Assembly: GCF_019734885.1 (NCBI RefSeq)
Contig: NZ_JAAXCM010000049.1
Coordinates: 26,470 to 90,469, forward strand
Reading direction: 5' to 3'
DNA length: 64,000 nucleotides
DNA from: Pseudocoprococcus catus
Lineage (GTDB): Bacteria; Bacillota; Clostridia; Lachnospirales; Lachnospiraceae
Shown here: piece by piece, positions 33,592-42,133 of the stretch
How positions within the stretch are numbered: position 1 is the stretch's first letter
How the letters are laid out: each line of letters opens with the position of its first letter
The notes under the pieces: model-generated
What the model saw: the letters and a program-made list of their open reading frames with translations, nothing else
What the model was told of the DNA's origin: nothing
The model's database searches: none
Translations under genes and position numbers: made by a program

Positions 33592-33643
33592 TGTCAATGG
33601 CATTGACATTCTATCAAAAGCACAATATAATACTAAATATTGT
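33592..33643 (+). promoter_or_regulatory. nrdD promoter overlapped by two inverted repeats
   Basis: TTGACA (33603-33608), 17-base spacer, TATAAT (33626-33631). The -35 lies within TGTCAATG-G-CATTGACA (33592-33608). The -10 lies under ACAATAT-N8-ATATTGT (33622-33643), whose AT-rich halves resemble NrdR boxes. This suggests direct repression of nrdD. Confidence 0.75.
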
Positions 33644-33784
33644 ATCATATGAGATAGAAAATACCATATATACGAACATAAAGCAAATTGAAAATAAAGT
33701 ATGAAAGATGTAAATGTGACCTTTCCCCATGAAAACAGTGAAGATATGAGGAATTAAAATATATAACAGAGGGAGCGTAAACGG

Positions 33785-36115
33785 ATGATAGAGAAGATAC
33801 AAAAAAGGAACGGCCAGATGGTGGCGTTTGATTCAGTGAAGATTCTGAATGCTATCAGCAGAGCAAATATGGCAGTTGAAGATGAGGTGATGGATCCGGC
33901 AGATCTGTCTTACCTGACACAGAAAGTGTGCAGTCGGCTGAATCCGGATGAGGTTGTTACAGTTGAGCATGTACAGGATGTTGTGGAGGAGACATTGATC
34001 CGGTTTGATTATGCGAAGACTGCCAAGGCATACATTCTCTATCGTGCTGAGCATACGAAGATCCGCCAGACGGAATCTGATCTGATGGATATTTATTCTA
34101 AGCTGACTTATTCCAGTGCCATGGATGAAGATATCAAGCGTGAGAACGCGAATATTGATGGTGATACAGCCATGGGTACAATGCTGAAATACGGTTCAGA
34201 GGGCGCGAAGTATTTCGTTGATAATTATGTTTTGCCGAAGGATATCGCAGCAGCCCATATCAATGGTGATATCCATATTCATGACAAGGATTTCTATATG
34301 CTGACAGAAACATGTTGTCAGATCGATCTGATCAAGCTGTTTAAGAATGGTTTTTCAACCGGTCACGGTCATTTGAGAGAGCCTCAGTCCATTATCAGCT
34401 ATGCAGCACTGGCATGTATCACAATCCAGGCCAATCAGAACGAGATGCATGGCGGACAGAGCATTCCGAATTTCGACTATGCCATGGCAGACGGCGTGAA
34501 GAAGACGTATGCCAAGGAATATTATACATGGCTGGCAGCCAGCATGAGATTAGAGACTGGCATTGATGATGATCAGGCAGCTGCTATTGTTGCCCGTGCG
34601 AAATCCGAGATTACAGAGGAACTGCGTATTGCCAATATGGATGCTTACGGCAGAGCTTTGCTGGATCTGAAACCAGAGGGAATTTCAGAAGAATATTTAA
34701 AGAAGGCGCATGATTTTGCTGTTGCTGAAGCATTGAAGACGACAGAGAAGCAGACGCATCAGGCAATGGAAGCACTGATCCACAATCTGAATACCATGAA
34801 TTCCCGTGCCGGTGCCCAGGTGCCGTTTAGTTCTGTCAATTACGGTACAGATACATCGGAGGAAGCCAGAATGGTGGTTAGAAATCTGCTGACAGCCACA
34901 GAGGATGGTCTTGGCGGCGGAGAGACACCAATTTTCCCGGTTCAGATTTTCAAGGTTAAGGAAGGTGTGAATTTCAATCCGGGTGATCCGAACTATGACC
35001 TGTTCCAGTTGGCTTTAAAGACTTCTGCGCAGCGTCTGTTCCCAAACTTCAGTTTTATTGATGCGCCGTTTAATCTTCAGTATTATCGTCCGGGTGATTA
35101 TAATACAGAAGTTGCTTACATGGGTTGCCGTACAAGGGTTATGGGCAATGTCTACGATCCGACCAAGGAAGTAACCTGCGGCAGAGGCAATTTAAGCTTC
35201 ACATCCATTAACCTGCCACGTCTGGGTATCGAAGCCCATGGCGACATTGACAAGTTTTTCAAGTCATTGGATGATATGATAGATCTTGTTATCCGTCAGC
35301 TGATGCACCGTTTCAAGATTCAGTGTTCCAAGGTTGTCAGAAACTATCCGTTCCTGATGGGACAGGGTATCTGGATTGATTCAGAACATCTGGATATGGA
35401 TGACAGTGTAGCAGAGGTTCTGAAGCATGGTACATTGAGCGTCGGATTCATTGGTCTGGCAGAGACATTGAAGGCACTGACAGGCAAGCATCATGGTGAA
35501 TCAGAAGCATCCCAGAAGCTGGGACTTGAGATCATCGGTCATATGCGCAATCGTATGGATGAAGAATCCCGGAAGACAGGCCTGAACTTTACATTGCTGG
35601 CAACACCTGCAGAAGGTTTAAGCGGTCGTTTTGTCCGGATTGATCAGAAGAAATACGGCAAGATTCCGGGCGTAACAGACAGAGAGTACTATACTAACTC
35701 ATTCCATGTGCCTGTTTATTATCCGATTAAGGCTTATAAGAAAATTCAGCTGGAGGCACCTTATCATGCACTGACCAATGCGGGACATATCAGCTATGTC
35801 GAGTTGGACGGTGACACATGTAAGAACCTGAAGGCATTTGAATCTGTGATCCGATACATGAAGGAGCAAGGCATCGGTTATGGTTCCGTGAACCATCCGG
35901 TAGACCGTGATCCGGTGTGTGGATACACAGGCGTTATAGATGATATCTGTCCGCGATGCGGACGTAAAGAAGGAGAACCGGTCAGCCTGGCTTTCCTTAA
36001 GGAACTCAGAAAGAAATATCCGAATGTACCGGTGTACACGGATGAAGAAATTATGGCAGGAGGAATTGAACATGACTGGAGAAGAACTCAGGAATGCGGA
36101 TGCAGCAGCAAATAG
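33785..36115 (+). CDS. nrdD: anaerobic (class III) ribonucleoside-triphosphate reductase, large part
   Basis: A 776-residue protein. Residues 1-95 form an ATP-cone (IQKRNGQMVAFDSVKI...). The catalytic barrel contains HIHDKDFYMLTETCCQ, GGQSIPNFDYAMADGV and GCRTRVMGN. The C-terminus carries the zinc site (VCGYTGVIDDICPRCGR). In ordinary NrdD the glycyl-radical motif RxxGYL follows the zinc site directly. Here instead come ~50 other residues ending RRTQECGCSSK. The radical motif lies in the next, overlapping gene. Its promoter has palindromes consistent with NrdR control. nrdG follows. Confidence 0.93.
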   Translation: MIEKIQKRNGQMVAFDSVKILNAISRANMAVEDEVMDPADLSYLTQKVCSRLNPDEVVTVEHVQDVVEETLIRFDYAKTAKAYILYRAEHTKIRQTESDLMDIYSKLTYSSAMDEDIKRENANIDGDTAMGTMLKYGSEGAKYFVDNYVLPKDIAAAHINGDIHIHDKDFYMLTETCCQIDLIKLFKNGFSTGHGHLREPQSIISYAALACITIQANQNEMHGGQSIPNFDYAMADGVKKTYAKEYYTWLAASMRLETGIDDDQAAAIVARAKSEITEELRIANMDAYGRALLDLKPEGISEEYLKKAHDFAVAEALKTTEKQTHQAMEALIHNLNTMNSRAGAQVPFSSVNYGTDTSEEARMVVRNLLTATEDGLGGGETPIFPVQIFKVKEGVNFNPGDPNYDLFQLALKTSAQRLFPNFSFIDAPFNLQYYRPGDYNTEVAYMGCRTRVMGNVYDPTKEVTCGRGNLSFTSINLPRLGIEAHGDIDKFFKSLDDMIDLVIRQLMHRFKIQCSKVVRNYPFLMGQGIWIDSEHLDMDDSVAEVLKHGTLSVGFIGLAETLKALTGKHHGESEASQKLGLEIIGHMRNRMDEESRKTGLNFTLLATPAEGLSGRFVRIDQKKYGKIPGVTDREYYTNSFHVPVYYPIKAYKKIQLEAPYHALTNAGHISYVELDGDTCKNLKAFESVIRYMKEQGIGYGSVNHPVDRDPVCGYTGVIDDICPRCGRKEGEPVSLAFLKELRKKYPNVPVYTDEEIMAGGIEHDWRRTQECGCSSK

Positions 36116-36248
36116 TGCAGTAGTAGGTGAAGGCGTGAAATTTGAAAGAATCCGTCGAATCACAGGTTACCTTGTAGGCACAACAGACCGATTCAACGAC
36201 GCAAAACGTGCAGAAGAACACGACCGCGTAAAACATGGCCTGAACTAA
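36072..36248 (+). CDS. detached glycyl-radical domain of NrdD
   Basis: A 58-residue protein starting MTGEELRNAD. It contains RIRRITGYLVGTTDRFNDAKRAEEHDRVKHG in order, the conserved C-terminal glycyl-radical loop of NrdD (RxTGYL, N-x-K-x-x-E, RVKH). AGGAGG at 36058-36063 stands eight bases before ATG 36072, so it is translated independently. It overlaps the end of nrdD by 44 nt in the +1 frame. It should associate with NrdD, receive the radical from NrdG, and complete the active site, much as GrcA/YfiD acts as a spare part for pyruvate formate-lyase. Confidence 0.85.
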   Translation: MTGEELRNADAAANSAVVGEGVKFERIRRITGYLVGTTDRFNDAKRAEEHDRVKHGLN

Positions 36249-36319
36249 GGAACATATAAACTATTAGTTAAGTGATAGTGCTAGACATATACTTGGCTAA
36301 AATATAACCTACACACAAG

Positions 36320-36353
36320 AAAAATCGGCTGCCCGGTAGCGGCCGATTTTTCT
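36320..36353 (+). terminator. intrinsic terminator between nrdD and nrdG
   Basis: AAAAATCGGC pairs with GCCGATTTTT and ends in TCT. It would make nrdG expression partly independent of nrdD. Confidence 0.8.
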
Positions 36354-36461
36354 GGTATCAGAGATTGTATAGAAAGACAGATAATTTTGAGACATAAAAA
36401 ACTGTAGCGGGAACTATGGAGGTTTCAAAATTATCGTCAACATAGAAACAGGAGAAGAAAA

Positions 36462-36995
36462 ATGGACAACTGGGAAGCCGAAACACTCAATATCAGCGGA
36501 ATTGTAGATGATTCTATTGTGGATGGGCCGGGCCTGCGGTATACTATATTTGTGCAGGGATGTCCGCATGGATGTCCGAAATGCCACAATCCGCAGACAC
36601 ACAGTTTTGAAGAGAACAAGCGTGTAACCCTTGGTCAACTCATGTCAGAAATCAAGGAGAATCCACTGTTGTACGGGGTAACTTTTTCAGGCGGAGAGCC
36701 TTTCTGCCAGCCGGGGCCGCTGGCGATTCTTGGTCAGCAGATAAAGAAGGCAGGCATGCATTTAATGTGTTACAGTGGTTATACGTATGAGCAGCTTTTG
36801 AAAAGAGCAGAGACAGAGCCGGATGTGACCGCATTACTCGATGTAGTGGATGTTCTGGTGGATGGCCCATTTCTGATTGTTGAACGTGATTTGGAACTTT
36901 TATACAGGGGCAGCAGGAATCAGCGTCTGATCGATCTGAAAGCGATGCGTGAAAAAGGAGACAGATCGCATGTGATTTTGTGGCAGGAAATGTAG
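36462..36995 (+). CDS. nrdG: anaerobic ribonucleotide reductase activating protein (radical SAM)
   Basis: A 177-residue radical SAM enzyme with the cluster motif CPHGCPKCHN (CxxxCxxC), SGGEPFCQP (SAM contact) and DVLVDGPF. It generates the glycyl radical on the NrdD complex using SAM and a [4Fe-4S] cluster. Its expected substrate glycine is in the small protein encoded at 36072-36248. The start ATG follows GGAGAAGAAA. A partial copy of the MITE begins two bases after its stop. Confidence 0.95.
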   Translation: MDNWEAETLNISGIVDDSIVDGPGLRYTIFVQGCPHGCPKCHNPQTHSFEENKRVTLGQLMSEIKENPLLYGVTFSGGEPFCQPGPLAILGQQIKKAGMHLMCYSGYTYEQLLKRAETEPDVTALLDVVDVLVDGPFLIVERDLELLYRGSRNQRLIDLKAMREKGDRSHVILWQEM

Positions 36996-36997
36996 CG

Positions 36998-37043
36998 CAC
37001 CGACGAAATGCGTAGCATTTTGGAGGTTAGCTCTGAACAGTTA
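36998..37043 (+). repeat. partial copy of the MITE right arm
   Basis: CACCGACGAAATGCGTAGCA and the bases to CTCTGAACAGTTA (46 bases) match 6222-6267 exactly. The left arm and outer end (C after TTA) are missing, so it is a truncated copy or a decayed insertion just after nrdG. Confidence 0.85.
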
Positions 37044-37075
37044 TATAATATGATAATTTATGGGGGGATGTAGGC

Positions 37076-37591
37076 ATGCATCATATTTATACCGGGGATG
37101 GAAAGGGCAAGACAACAGCAGCGGTAGGGCTGGCGGTACGGTGTGCAGGAAGCGGCAGAAGAGTGCTTTTTACACAATTTCTTAAACCGACGAAATCCGG
37201 TGAAATAGAAGCCATGGAAGATATGGAGAATATGCAGATCTGGCTTTGTCCGGCAGAGTTTGGTTTCACCTGGCAGATGACGGATGAAGAGAAGGAAGAA
37301 GCAAAAGATATTTATGAACGTTATATATGGGATATTACCCGAATGGTTTTACAGGGGAATTTCTCTATGCTTGTGATGGATGAAGTGATTGGTGCATGCA
37401 GTGCAGGACTTGTGAATGAGGATGAACTGATGGAGATGCTGGAACAATTTCCGGATGATATGGAGGTTGTTCTGACGGGACGTAATCCATCAGAGCAGTT
37501 GTGTGACTGGGCAGATTATCTTACGGAAATGAAGAAAATTAAACATCCTTTTGATAAAGGCGTCAAGGCTCGCAAGGGTATTGAATATTAA
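37076..37591 (+). CDS. cobO: cob(I)yrinic acid a,c-diamide adenosyltransferase
   Basis: A 171-residue CobA/CobO/BtuR-type enzyme that transfers the adenosyl group from ATP to cobalt(I) corrinoids. The P-loop is YTGDGKGKTTAAVGLAVR. VMDEVIGACSAGLV is the Walker-B-like segment, and VVLTGRNPSEQL the C-terminal motif. No other cobalamin genes are nearby, so it may serve salvage. GGGGGGATG lies just before the start. Confidence 0.92.
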   Translation: MHHIYTGDGKGKTTAAVGLAVRCAGSGRRVLFTQFLKPTKSGEIEAMEDMENMQIWLCPAEFGFTWQMTDEEKEEAKDIYERYIWDITRMVLQGNFSMLVMDEVIGACSAGLVNEDELMEMLEQFPDDMEVVLTGRNPSEQLCDWADYLTEMKKIKHPFDKGVKARKGIEY

Positions 37592-37631
37592 CAGCAGAGG
37601 CATTCGGCCTGAGTAAAAGGATGGTAGAGAG

Positions 37632-38264
37632 ATGTTTGAGACATTAAAGGGCAGAATACCAAAGTCCATTGACGAAGAAGAATATCGCAAGTTTGCAGTG
37701 ATGGTGGCTCTGGTAAAACAGGACGACGGACTGAATGTTGTCTTCGAAAAACGTGCAGGCGGTTTGAAACGACAGCCGGGAGAGATCTGTCTGCCGGGCG
37801 GTGCGCGCGATGGTAATGAATCATCAGAAGAGAATGCCATCCGTGAGATGATGGAAGAATTGAAGGTATCCAGAGAACAGATTCATATGATTGCACAGAT
37901 GGATACACTTTATACGGCTTATGACAACAAAGTTTCTGTATACCTGTGTGAATTGACGGATTATGAAATGACTTATAATGCAGATGAGGTAGCAGAAATT
38001 TTTACAGTGCCGCTAAAGTTTTTTATGGAAACAGAACCAGTGGCATATGTGAATACTGTCAGGTTGCTGCCTCCGGATAACTTTCCGTATGAGCAGATAC
38101 CGGGAGGCCGGAATTATCACTGGCGGGATGGACATAAGAAAGTCTATTTTTATTATTATAAAGACTGGATTATCTGGGGGCTGACGGCTTATGTATTGCG
38201 CGGTGTTGTGCGGACGTTGAAAGCGGAGTTGCCGGGGATAGAGTGTGGAAAGCTAGTTGTATAA
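37632..38264 (+). CDS. NUDIX hydrolase, CoA-pyrophosphatase-like
   Basis: A 210-residue NUDIX protein. The Nudix box is recognisable with GGARDGNESSEENAIREMMEEL, in the position GxnE...REUxEE with a slight variation (REMMEEL). The preceding VVFEKRAGGLKRQPGEICLPGG matches the NudL/CoA pyrophosphatase signature (UPF0035). Probable substrate: CoA or acyl-CoA pyrophosphate bond, or a dinucleotide. It follows cobO by 40 nt and is probably in the same transcript. Confidence 0.83.
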   Translation: MFETLKGRIPKSIDEEEYRKFAVMVALVKQDDGLNVVFEKRAGGLKRQPGEICLPGGARDGNESSEENAIREMMEELKVSREQIHMIAQMDTLYTAYDNKVSVYLCELTDYEMTYNADEVAEIFTVPLKFFMETEPVAYVNTVRLLPPDNFPYEQIPGGRNYHWRDGHKKVYFYYYKDWIIWGLTAYVLRGVVRTLKAELPGIECGKLVV

Positions 38265-38308
38265 AAACTGACTAATAGGTACAATGAAAAGATGAAAAGA
38301 GGCATGAT

Positions 38309-38857
38309 ATGAAAAATTATACAGGAAAGGTGACGGATGTTGACAATAACGGCAATCCGATCAAGAAGAAATCAACTGGTAAGAATGGCAAGAAATCTGG
38401 TTTTAAGAAGCCGGCGGCAGCGAAGAAATCATCAGGTAAAAAGCCGTTGAAGGATATTACGGCTGTGATGACGAAGAAGCCGGTGCGCAAAATTGTGGAG
38501 TACTATTATTTCTTTGATGAAGAGATGGATGCCAGAAAACTGCAGTCAGCGGTAGGCGAAAAATGGTTTGAAAAGGCAGATATCTGGCCGGAACTGAATC
38601 TGATGGAAGTGGAGATGAATTTTGATTCTCTGATTTTCCAGAATGCAGAGGAGTGTTTTATAGATCCGGCAGACCAGCAGTGGTTTGAGGAGCAAGGTAT
38701 TAAGACAAAGTACCAGATTAGTTATGACACCGGTGATATTGAGGCGGTTCGGGAAGTACTTCACAACATTATGGCTGCCCTCGGCGGAAGAATCTGCAGC
38801 GATACAGACGATTTTGAACCGAGCTGCACGGCGGATACACTGGACAAGCTTATATGA
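38309..38857 (+). CDS. conserved-looking hypothetical protein with Lys-rich N-terminus
   Basis: A 182-residue protein. Residues 1-50 are Lys-, Ser- and Gly-rich low complexity (KKKSTGKNGKKSGFKK) and probably disordered. The rest is acidic and contains EYYYFFDEEMDARKLQSAVG and a C-terminal NIMAALGGRICSDTDDFEP. No family is recognised and no membrane segment seen. The final base overlaps the next gene (ATGA). Confidence 0.7.
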   Translation: MKNYTGKVTDVDNNGNPIKKKSTGKNGKKSGFKKPAAAKKSSGKKPLKDITAVMTKKPVRKIVEYYYFFDEEMDARKLQSAVGEKWFEKADIWPELNLMEVEMNFDSLIFQNAEECFIDPADQQWFEEQGIKTKYQISYDTGDIEAVREVLHNIMAALGGRICSDTDDFEPSCTADTLDKLI

Positions 38858-39744
38858 ATTCACAGCAGATAGCGTATTTTCTTGAGGTTGTCAGACAGGG
38901 AAGCTTTACAAAGGCTGCCCAGGTGCTGTATACGTCACAGCCGTCTTTAAGCCGTCAGATCGCGCGGCTGGAAGATGAGTTTGGGGCGGAACTTTTTTGC
39001 CGGTCAAGAACAGGAGCTGTTTTATCACCGATCGGGAAGAAATATTACGATTTATTTGTCGAGATGGAAAAACGTCTGGCGGAATTGTCTATGGAGGCGA
39101 AGAGAGAATCTCTGCGGTTTGAGAAGCGCGTTCATATGGGAGTGCCGGAAGGGTGGGATGTTCTTCCATTGATTGAGAAAATGGAAGCGTTACTGGCAGA
39201 GCGTCGGGAAGAACTGAAAATGACTTTTTCAGCTTATAGCTACCGTTTGCTGCTGTCCCAGCTTCGCAATCACCAGATTGACGGATGTATCTGTCCGAAG
39301 GGGCTGATTGTGCCATTGGAGCATATGTCCTTCCTCGATTTACCGCCCCTTCAGAATGTGCTGCTGTATTCCAGAAAGCATCGTTCGCCTGAAAATGGCT
39401 TGGAATATACTCTGAAGGATTTTAGAAAGGAAAAACTGTTGTTGCTTGAGCAGGAGGATACTTCTATTCCGAAGGCGTATCAGCTGGGCTTTCTCCAGGA
39501 TAAAGGCATTATTCCTGAGACAAAAGAATACCACAATATTGATTCGATCCTGTTGGATGTGAGTTTGGACAAAGGCTTTGCCATCTCAGATATCTGGTCA
39601 AGGGGCGCATTTGACAGGAATCTGTCCTGTTTGAAACTGGACCAGAAAATGCCCATCTGCGTGGCATGGCCGGAGAATCATTCCTTTGATGAGATGCGGC
39701 TGTTTGCCGATTTGTTTAAAGAGAGCATGGAGTCTCTGCAGTAA
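38854..39744 (+). CDS. LysR-family transcriptional regulator
   Basis: A 296-residue LysR-type regulator. The N-terminal winged helix-turn-helix is typical (AYFLEVVRQGSFTKAAQVLYTSQPSLSRQIARLEDEFG). The rest is a ligand-binding domain like that of periplasmic binding proteins. It overlaps the preceding gene by four bases. Usually such regulators control a divergent neighbour; none is present, and an eroded dehydrogenase lies downstream, perhaps a former target. Confidence 0.92.
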   Translation: MNSQQIAYFLEVVRQGSFTKAAQVLYTSQPSLSRQIARLEDEFGAELFCRSRTGAVLSPIGKKYYDLFVEMEKRLAELSMEAKRESLRFEKRVHMGVPEGWDVLPLIEKMEALLAERREELKMTFSAYSYRLLLSQLRNHQIDGCICPKGLIVPLEHMSFLDLPPLQNVLLYSRKHRSPENGLEYTLKDFRKEKLLLLEQEDTSIPKAYQLGFLQDKGIIPETKEYHNIDSILLDVSLDKGFAISDIWSRGAFDRNLSCLKLDQKMPICVAWPENHSFDEMRLFADLFKESMESLQ

Positions 39745-39913
39745 TGCAGGGACTTATTTTAGCCTGCAAAGCAGACTTGAATGCTGTTTCGAATGTATAG
39801 GCAAATCTGACATACGTATTAATTGTGGAAATTTTAGCATACATTTTTAGTTATATATGACATGAATGAATGGGTATTTTACAGTGGCCTGACCGGATGG
39901 ATCAGATGAGATT

Positions 39914-40081
39914 GCAACATTTGATCAGGAATTCATGAAGACATGCAATGAGCATATCTGCAGAAGCGTTCCAAAGGCAGAAGCAGTAGATCAGGCCAAT
40001 GCAATTCTGTTCTTCGCAAGCGACCTTTCAAAAGCGACAACAGGTCAGGCACTTGTTGTTGACTATGGCTGCAATCTGTAA
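39914..40081 (+). pseudogene. remnant of a short-chain dehydrogenase (C-terminal 55 residues)
   Basis: The frame reads ATFDQEFMKTCNEHICRSV... and ends with ILFFASDLSKATTGQALVVDYG, which is the typical SDR C-terminus (FxxSDxSxxxTGQxLxVDGG). No N-terminal Rossmann half precedes it and an in-frame TGA occurs near 39893. It is a deletion remnant. Confidence 0.75.
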
Positions 40082-40093
40082 AAAATAAAATAT

Positions 40094-40152
40094 AAAAAAG
40101 AGGTATCTACCCTTTCGAAAATGAAAAGTGAAGGGGAGATACCTCTTTTTTT
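40094..40152. terminator. bidirectional terminator
   Basis: AAAAAAGAGGTATCT pairs with AGATACCTCTTTTTTT, with partial inner pairing CCCTTTC/GAAGGGG. It serves the convergent methyltransferase gene on the minus strand. Confidence 0.85.
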
Positions 40153-40165
40153 CTGTAAAGGTGTA

Positions 40166-41032
40166 TTAAAGTTCCCAGCGACCGGATGCGCCGCATGGTA
40201 AGACGAGGCTGTTGCCAGATACCGGAAGGCCGACTTCGTCAGCAACAACATGGCCGCCGTGGTTGGCTTTGACAGCAGTTGAGAGCATGTAAGTCAGAAC
40301 GGCCGGCTGAAGTCCGGTTGTGTAGGAGTTTACAAGGAAGAACAGCGGATTGTCGCTGAGCAGTTTCTCGCATAACTGGATGAATGGGTAAATGGATGTC
40401 TCAATCTTCCAGATTTCGCCCTTAGGGCCGCGGCCGTAGGATGGTGGGTCCATGATGATGGCATCATAGTGATTGCCGCGTCGGATCTCGCGTTCTACAA
40501 ACTTCTGGCAGTCGTCAACAATCCAGCGGACGCTTGTCTCAGGCAGTCCGGAGAGCTTGGCATTTTCCTTGGCCCAGCCCACCATGCCTTTAGAAGCGTC
40601 TACATGGGTTACATGGGCGCCTGCTTTGGCTGCGGCACATGTGGCACCGCCTGTGTAGGCAAAAAGGTTTAGAATCTTCACAGGGCGGTTGGCTTTCTTA
40701 ATGATAGAAGAGAACCAGTCCCAGTTGGCAGCCTGTTCCGGGAACAGGCCGGTGTGCTTGAAGCTGAATGGCTTCAGGTTGAAAGAAAGTCCGAGATGAT
40801 GGTATTGGATCGTCCATTGCTCAGGCAGGTCAAAAAACTCCCATTCGCCGCCGCCTTTATTGCTGCGGTGGTAATGGCCGTTCATCTTCTTCCAGCGTTT
40901 ATCCGTTTTTGGTGTATTCCAGATGACCTGCGGGTCTGGGCGTACAAGAATGTACTGTCCCCAGCGTTCAAGCTTTTCGCCGCCACAGGTATCGATGACT
41001 TCATAATCTTTCCAATTATCAGCAGTCCACAT
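40166..41032 (-). CDS. class I SAM-dependent methyltransferase (rRNA cytosine-5 type)
   Basis: A ~288-residue methyltransferase. SAM-binding motif I is ILNLFAYTGGATCAAAKAG, motif II THVDASKG, and catalytic motif IV MDPPSYGRGP. These resemble the RlmI/RlmK group of 23S rRNA methyltransferases, though the N-terminal PUA domain is absent. The start is ATG 41032, with GGAGG five bases upstream; the long upstream frame is open by chance. Substrate is inferred. Confidence 0.82.
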   Translation of the reverse strand: MWTADNWKDYEVIDTCGGEKLERWGQYILVRPDPQVIWNTPKTDKRWKKMNGHYHRSNKGGGEWEFFDLPEQWTIQYHHLGLSFNLKPFSFKHTGLFPEQAANWDWFSSIIKKANRPVKILNLFAYTGGATCAAAKAGAHVTHVDASKGMVGWAKENAKLSGLPETSVRWIVDDCQKFVEREIRRGNHYDAIIMDPPSYGRGPKGEIWKIETSIYPFIQLCEKLLSDNPLFFLVNSYTTGLQPAVLTYMLSTAVKANHGGHVVADEVGLPVSGNSLVLPCGASGRWEL

Positions 41033-41413
41033 AATATCCTCCATAATATATAAAATCAATAGGTCCGTGGTTACAGACGCTATATCCGATAAAAGCAGGG
41101 TGCTATACGTGTGTATGTGCAATCCTTGCTTATTATAGTATAAATAATGCAGCGTGTTTTTACAATATATAAATACAATTGAATTGAATATCAATTAGAT
41201 GAAGTTTTTGATAGGGGTGCAAGGATGCGGACGGTAGGTGCTTTCAGGAGGCAGTTGGATGCGGATAGATAGTATTATTATAGAAGAAACAGAAAAAGCG
41301 TATGATTCGGAATATATTTACCGGTACGGAACGTGCGTGTTTGCCTTAACAGACAAAACTTTTTGTGTATACAAACAAATACATAAAAAGTTTGAGCTTT
41401 TTCAAAAAAACAC

Positions 41414-41442
41414 TTGCATTCCTGTGCTTTATGGTATATACT
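41414..41442 (+). promoter_or_regulatory. main promoter of the S10 ribosomal operon
   Basis: TTGCAT (41414-41419), 17-base spacer, TATACT (41437-41442). It stands 246 nt before rpsJ. Confidence 0.8.
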
Positions 41443-41687
41443 AAAAAAGCTTGTGACATTGATAGCTATGAAGCGTGAGGTTGCTGCGAGGGTTGCGCAG
41501 GTGTTCCGTGGAGCGAATGTCAAGTTTGAAAACTGGCGACAAGTCACTGTACAAAGTTAACAAGGTCTGTCTATAAGAGAATGTAAGACAGAATAAGTGT
41601 GTGTTGATATCAGGAAACACACGGGAAAGTGTACAGTCACCGCTTGTCGTACTTGATGAATAGTGCGAAAAGGAGGCGGCTTTTTTT
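41443..41687 (+). promoter_or_regulatory. long 5' leader of the S10 operon
   Basis: About 240 nt without a supported gene. GACATT...AATGTC (around 41456-41522) can close a multi-hairpin structure, and other GC-rich segments follow, ending at AAAAGGAGGCGG before rpsJ. Such length suggests autogenous control by a ribosomal protein, such as L4, but no known leader motif was recognised with certainty. The stretch 41045-41413 upstream holds only the minus-strand promoter area and no gene I can support. Confidence 0.5.
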
Positions 41688-42005
41688 ATGGCAAGTCAAG
41701 TAATGAGAATTACACTCAAAGCGTATGATCACAAATTAATCGATCAGAGCGCTGGTAAAATTATCGAAACTGTAAAGAAAACAGGATCTAAGGTGAGCGG
41801 TCCAGTTCCTCTTCCAACAAAGAAGGAAGTTGTTACAATCTTAAGAGCAGTTCACAAATACAAAGATTCCAGAGAACAGTTTGAACAGCGTACACATAAG
41901 AGACTGATCGATATCATCGCTCCAAATCAGAAAACAGTTGATGCATTATCCAGACTGGAAATGCCTGCTGGCGTTTACATCGACATCAAGATGAAAACAA
42001 AATAA
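41688..42005 (+). CDS. rpsJ: 30S ribosomal protein S10
   Basis: A 105-residue S10, also the NusE antitermination factor. Motifs [20 protein letters not shown] and [12 protein letters not shown] are diagnostic. First gene of the S10 operon; strong AGGAGG upstream. Confidence 0.97.
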   Translation: MASQVMRITLKAYDHKLIDQSAGKIIETVKKTGSKVSGPVPLPTKKEVVTILRAVHKYKDSREQFEQRTHKRLIDIIAPNQKTVDALSRLEMPAGVYIDIKMKTK

Positions 42006-42133
42006 TAACATTGAAAACAATCCTTAGGTATTGGGTTGATATAGATTCTGACGAAAGTCGAAGATGTACTCAATGCGTCTAGGATGAACGCAATAGCGTT
42101 CCGCTGTAGATTTAAACAGGAGGTGCATTCTTT

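Noticed and set aside
40166..41194. 50-residue N-terminal extension of the methyltransferase
   Set aside because: The added residues are hydrophobic and AT-coded with no RBS; GGAGG fits ATG 41032.
41238..41444. 68-codon ORF before the S10 operon
   Set aside because: It overlaps the S10-operon promoter and shows no homology-like features; only a weak RBS.
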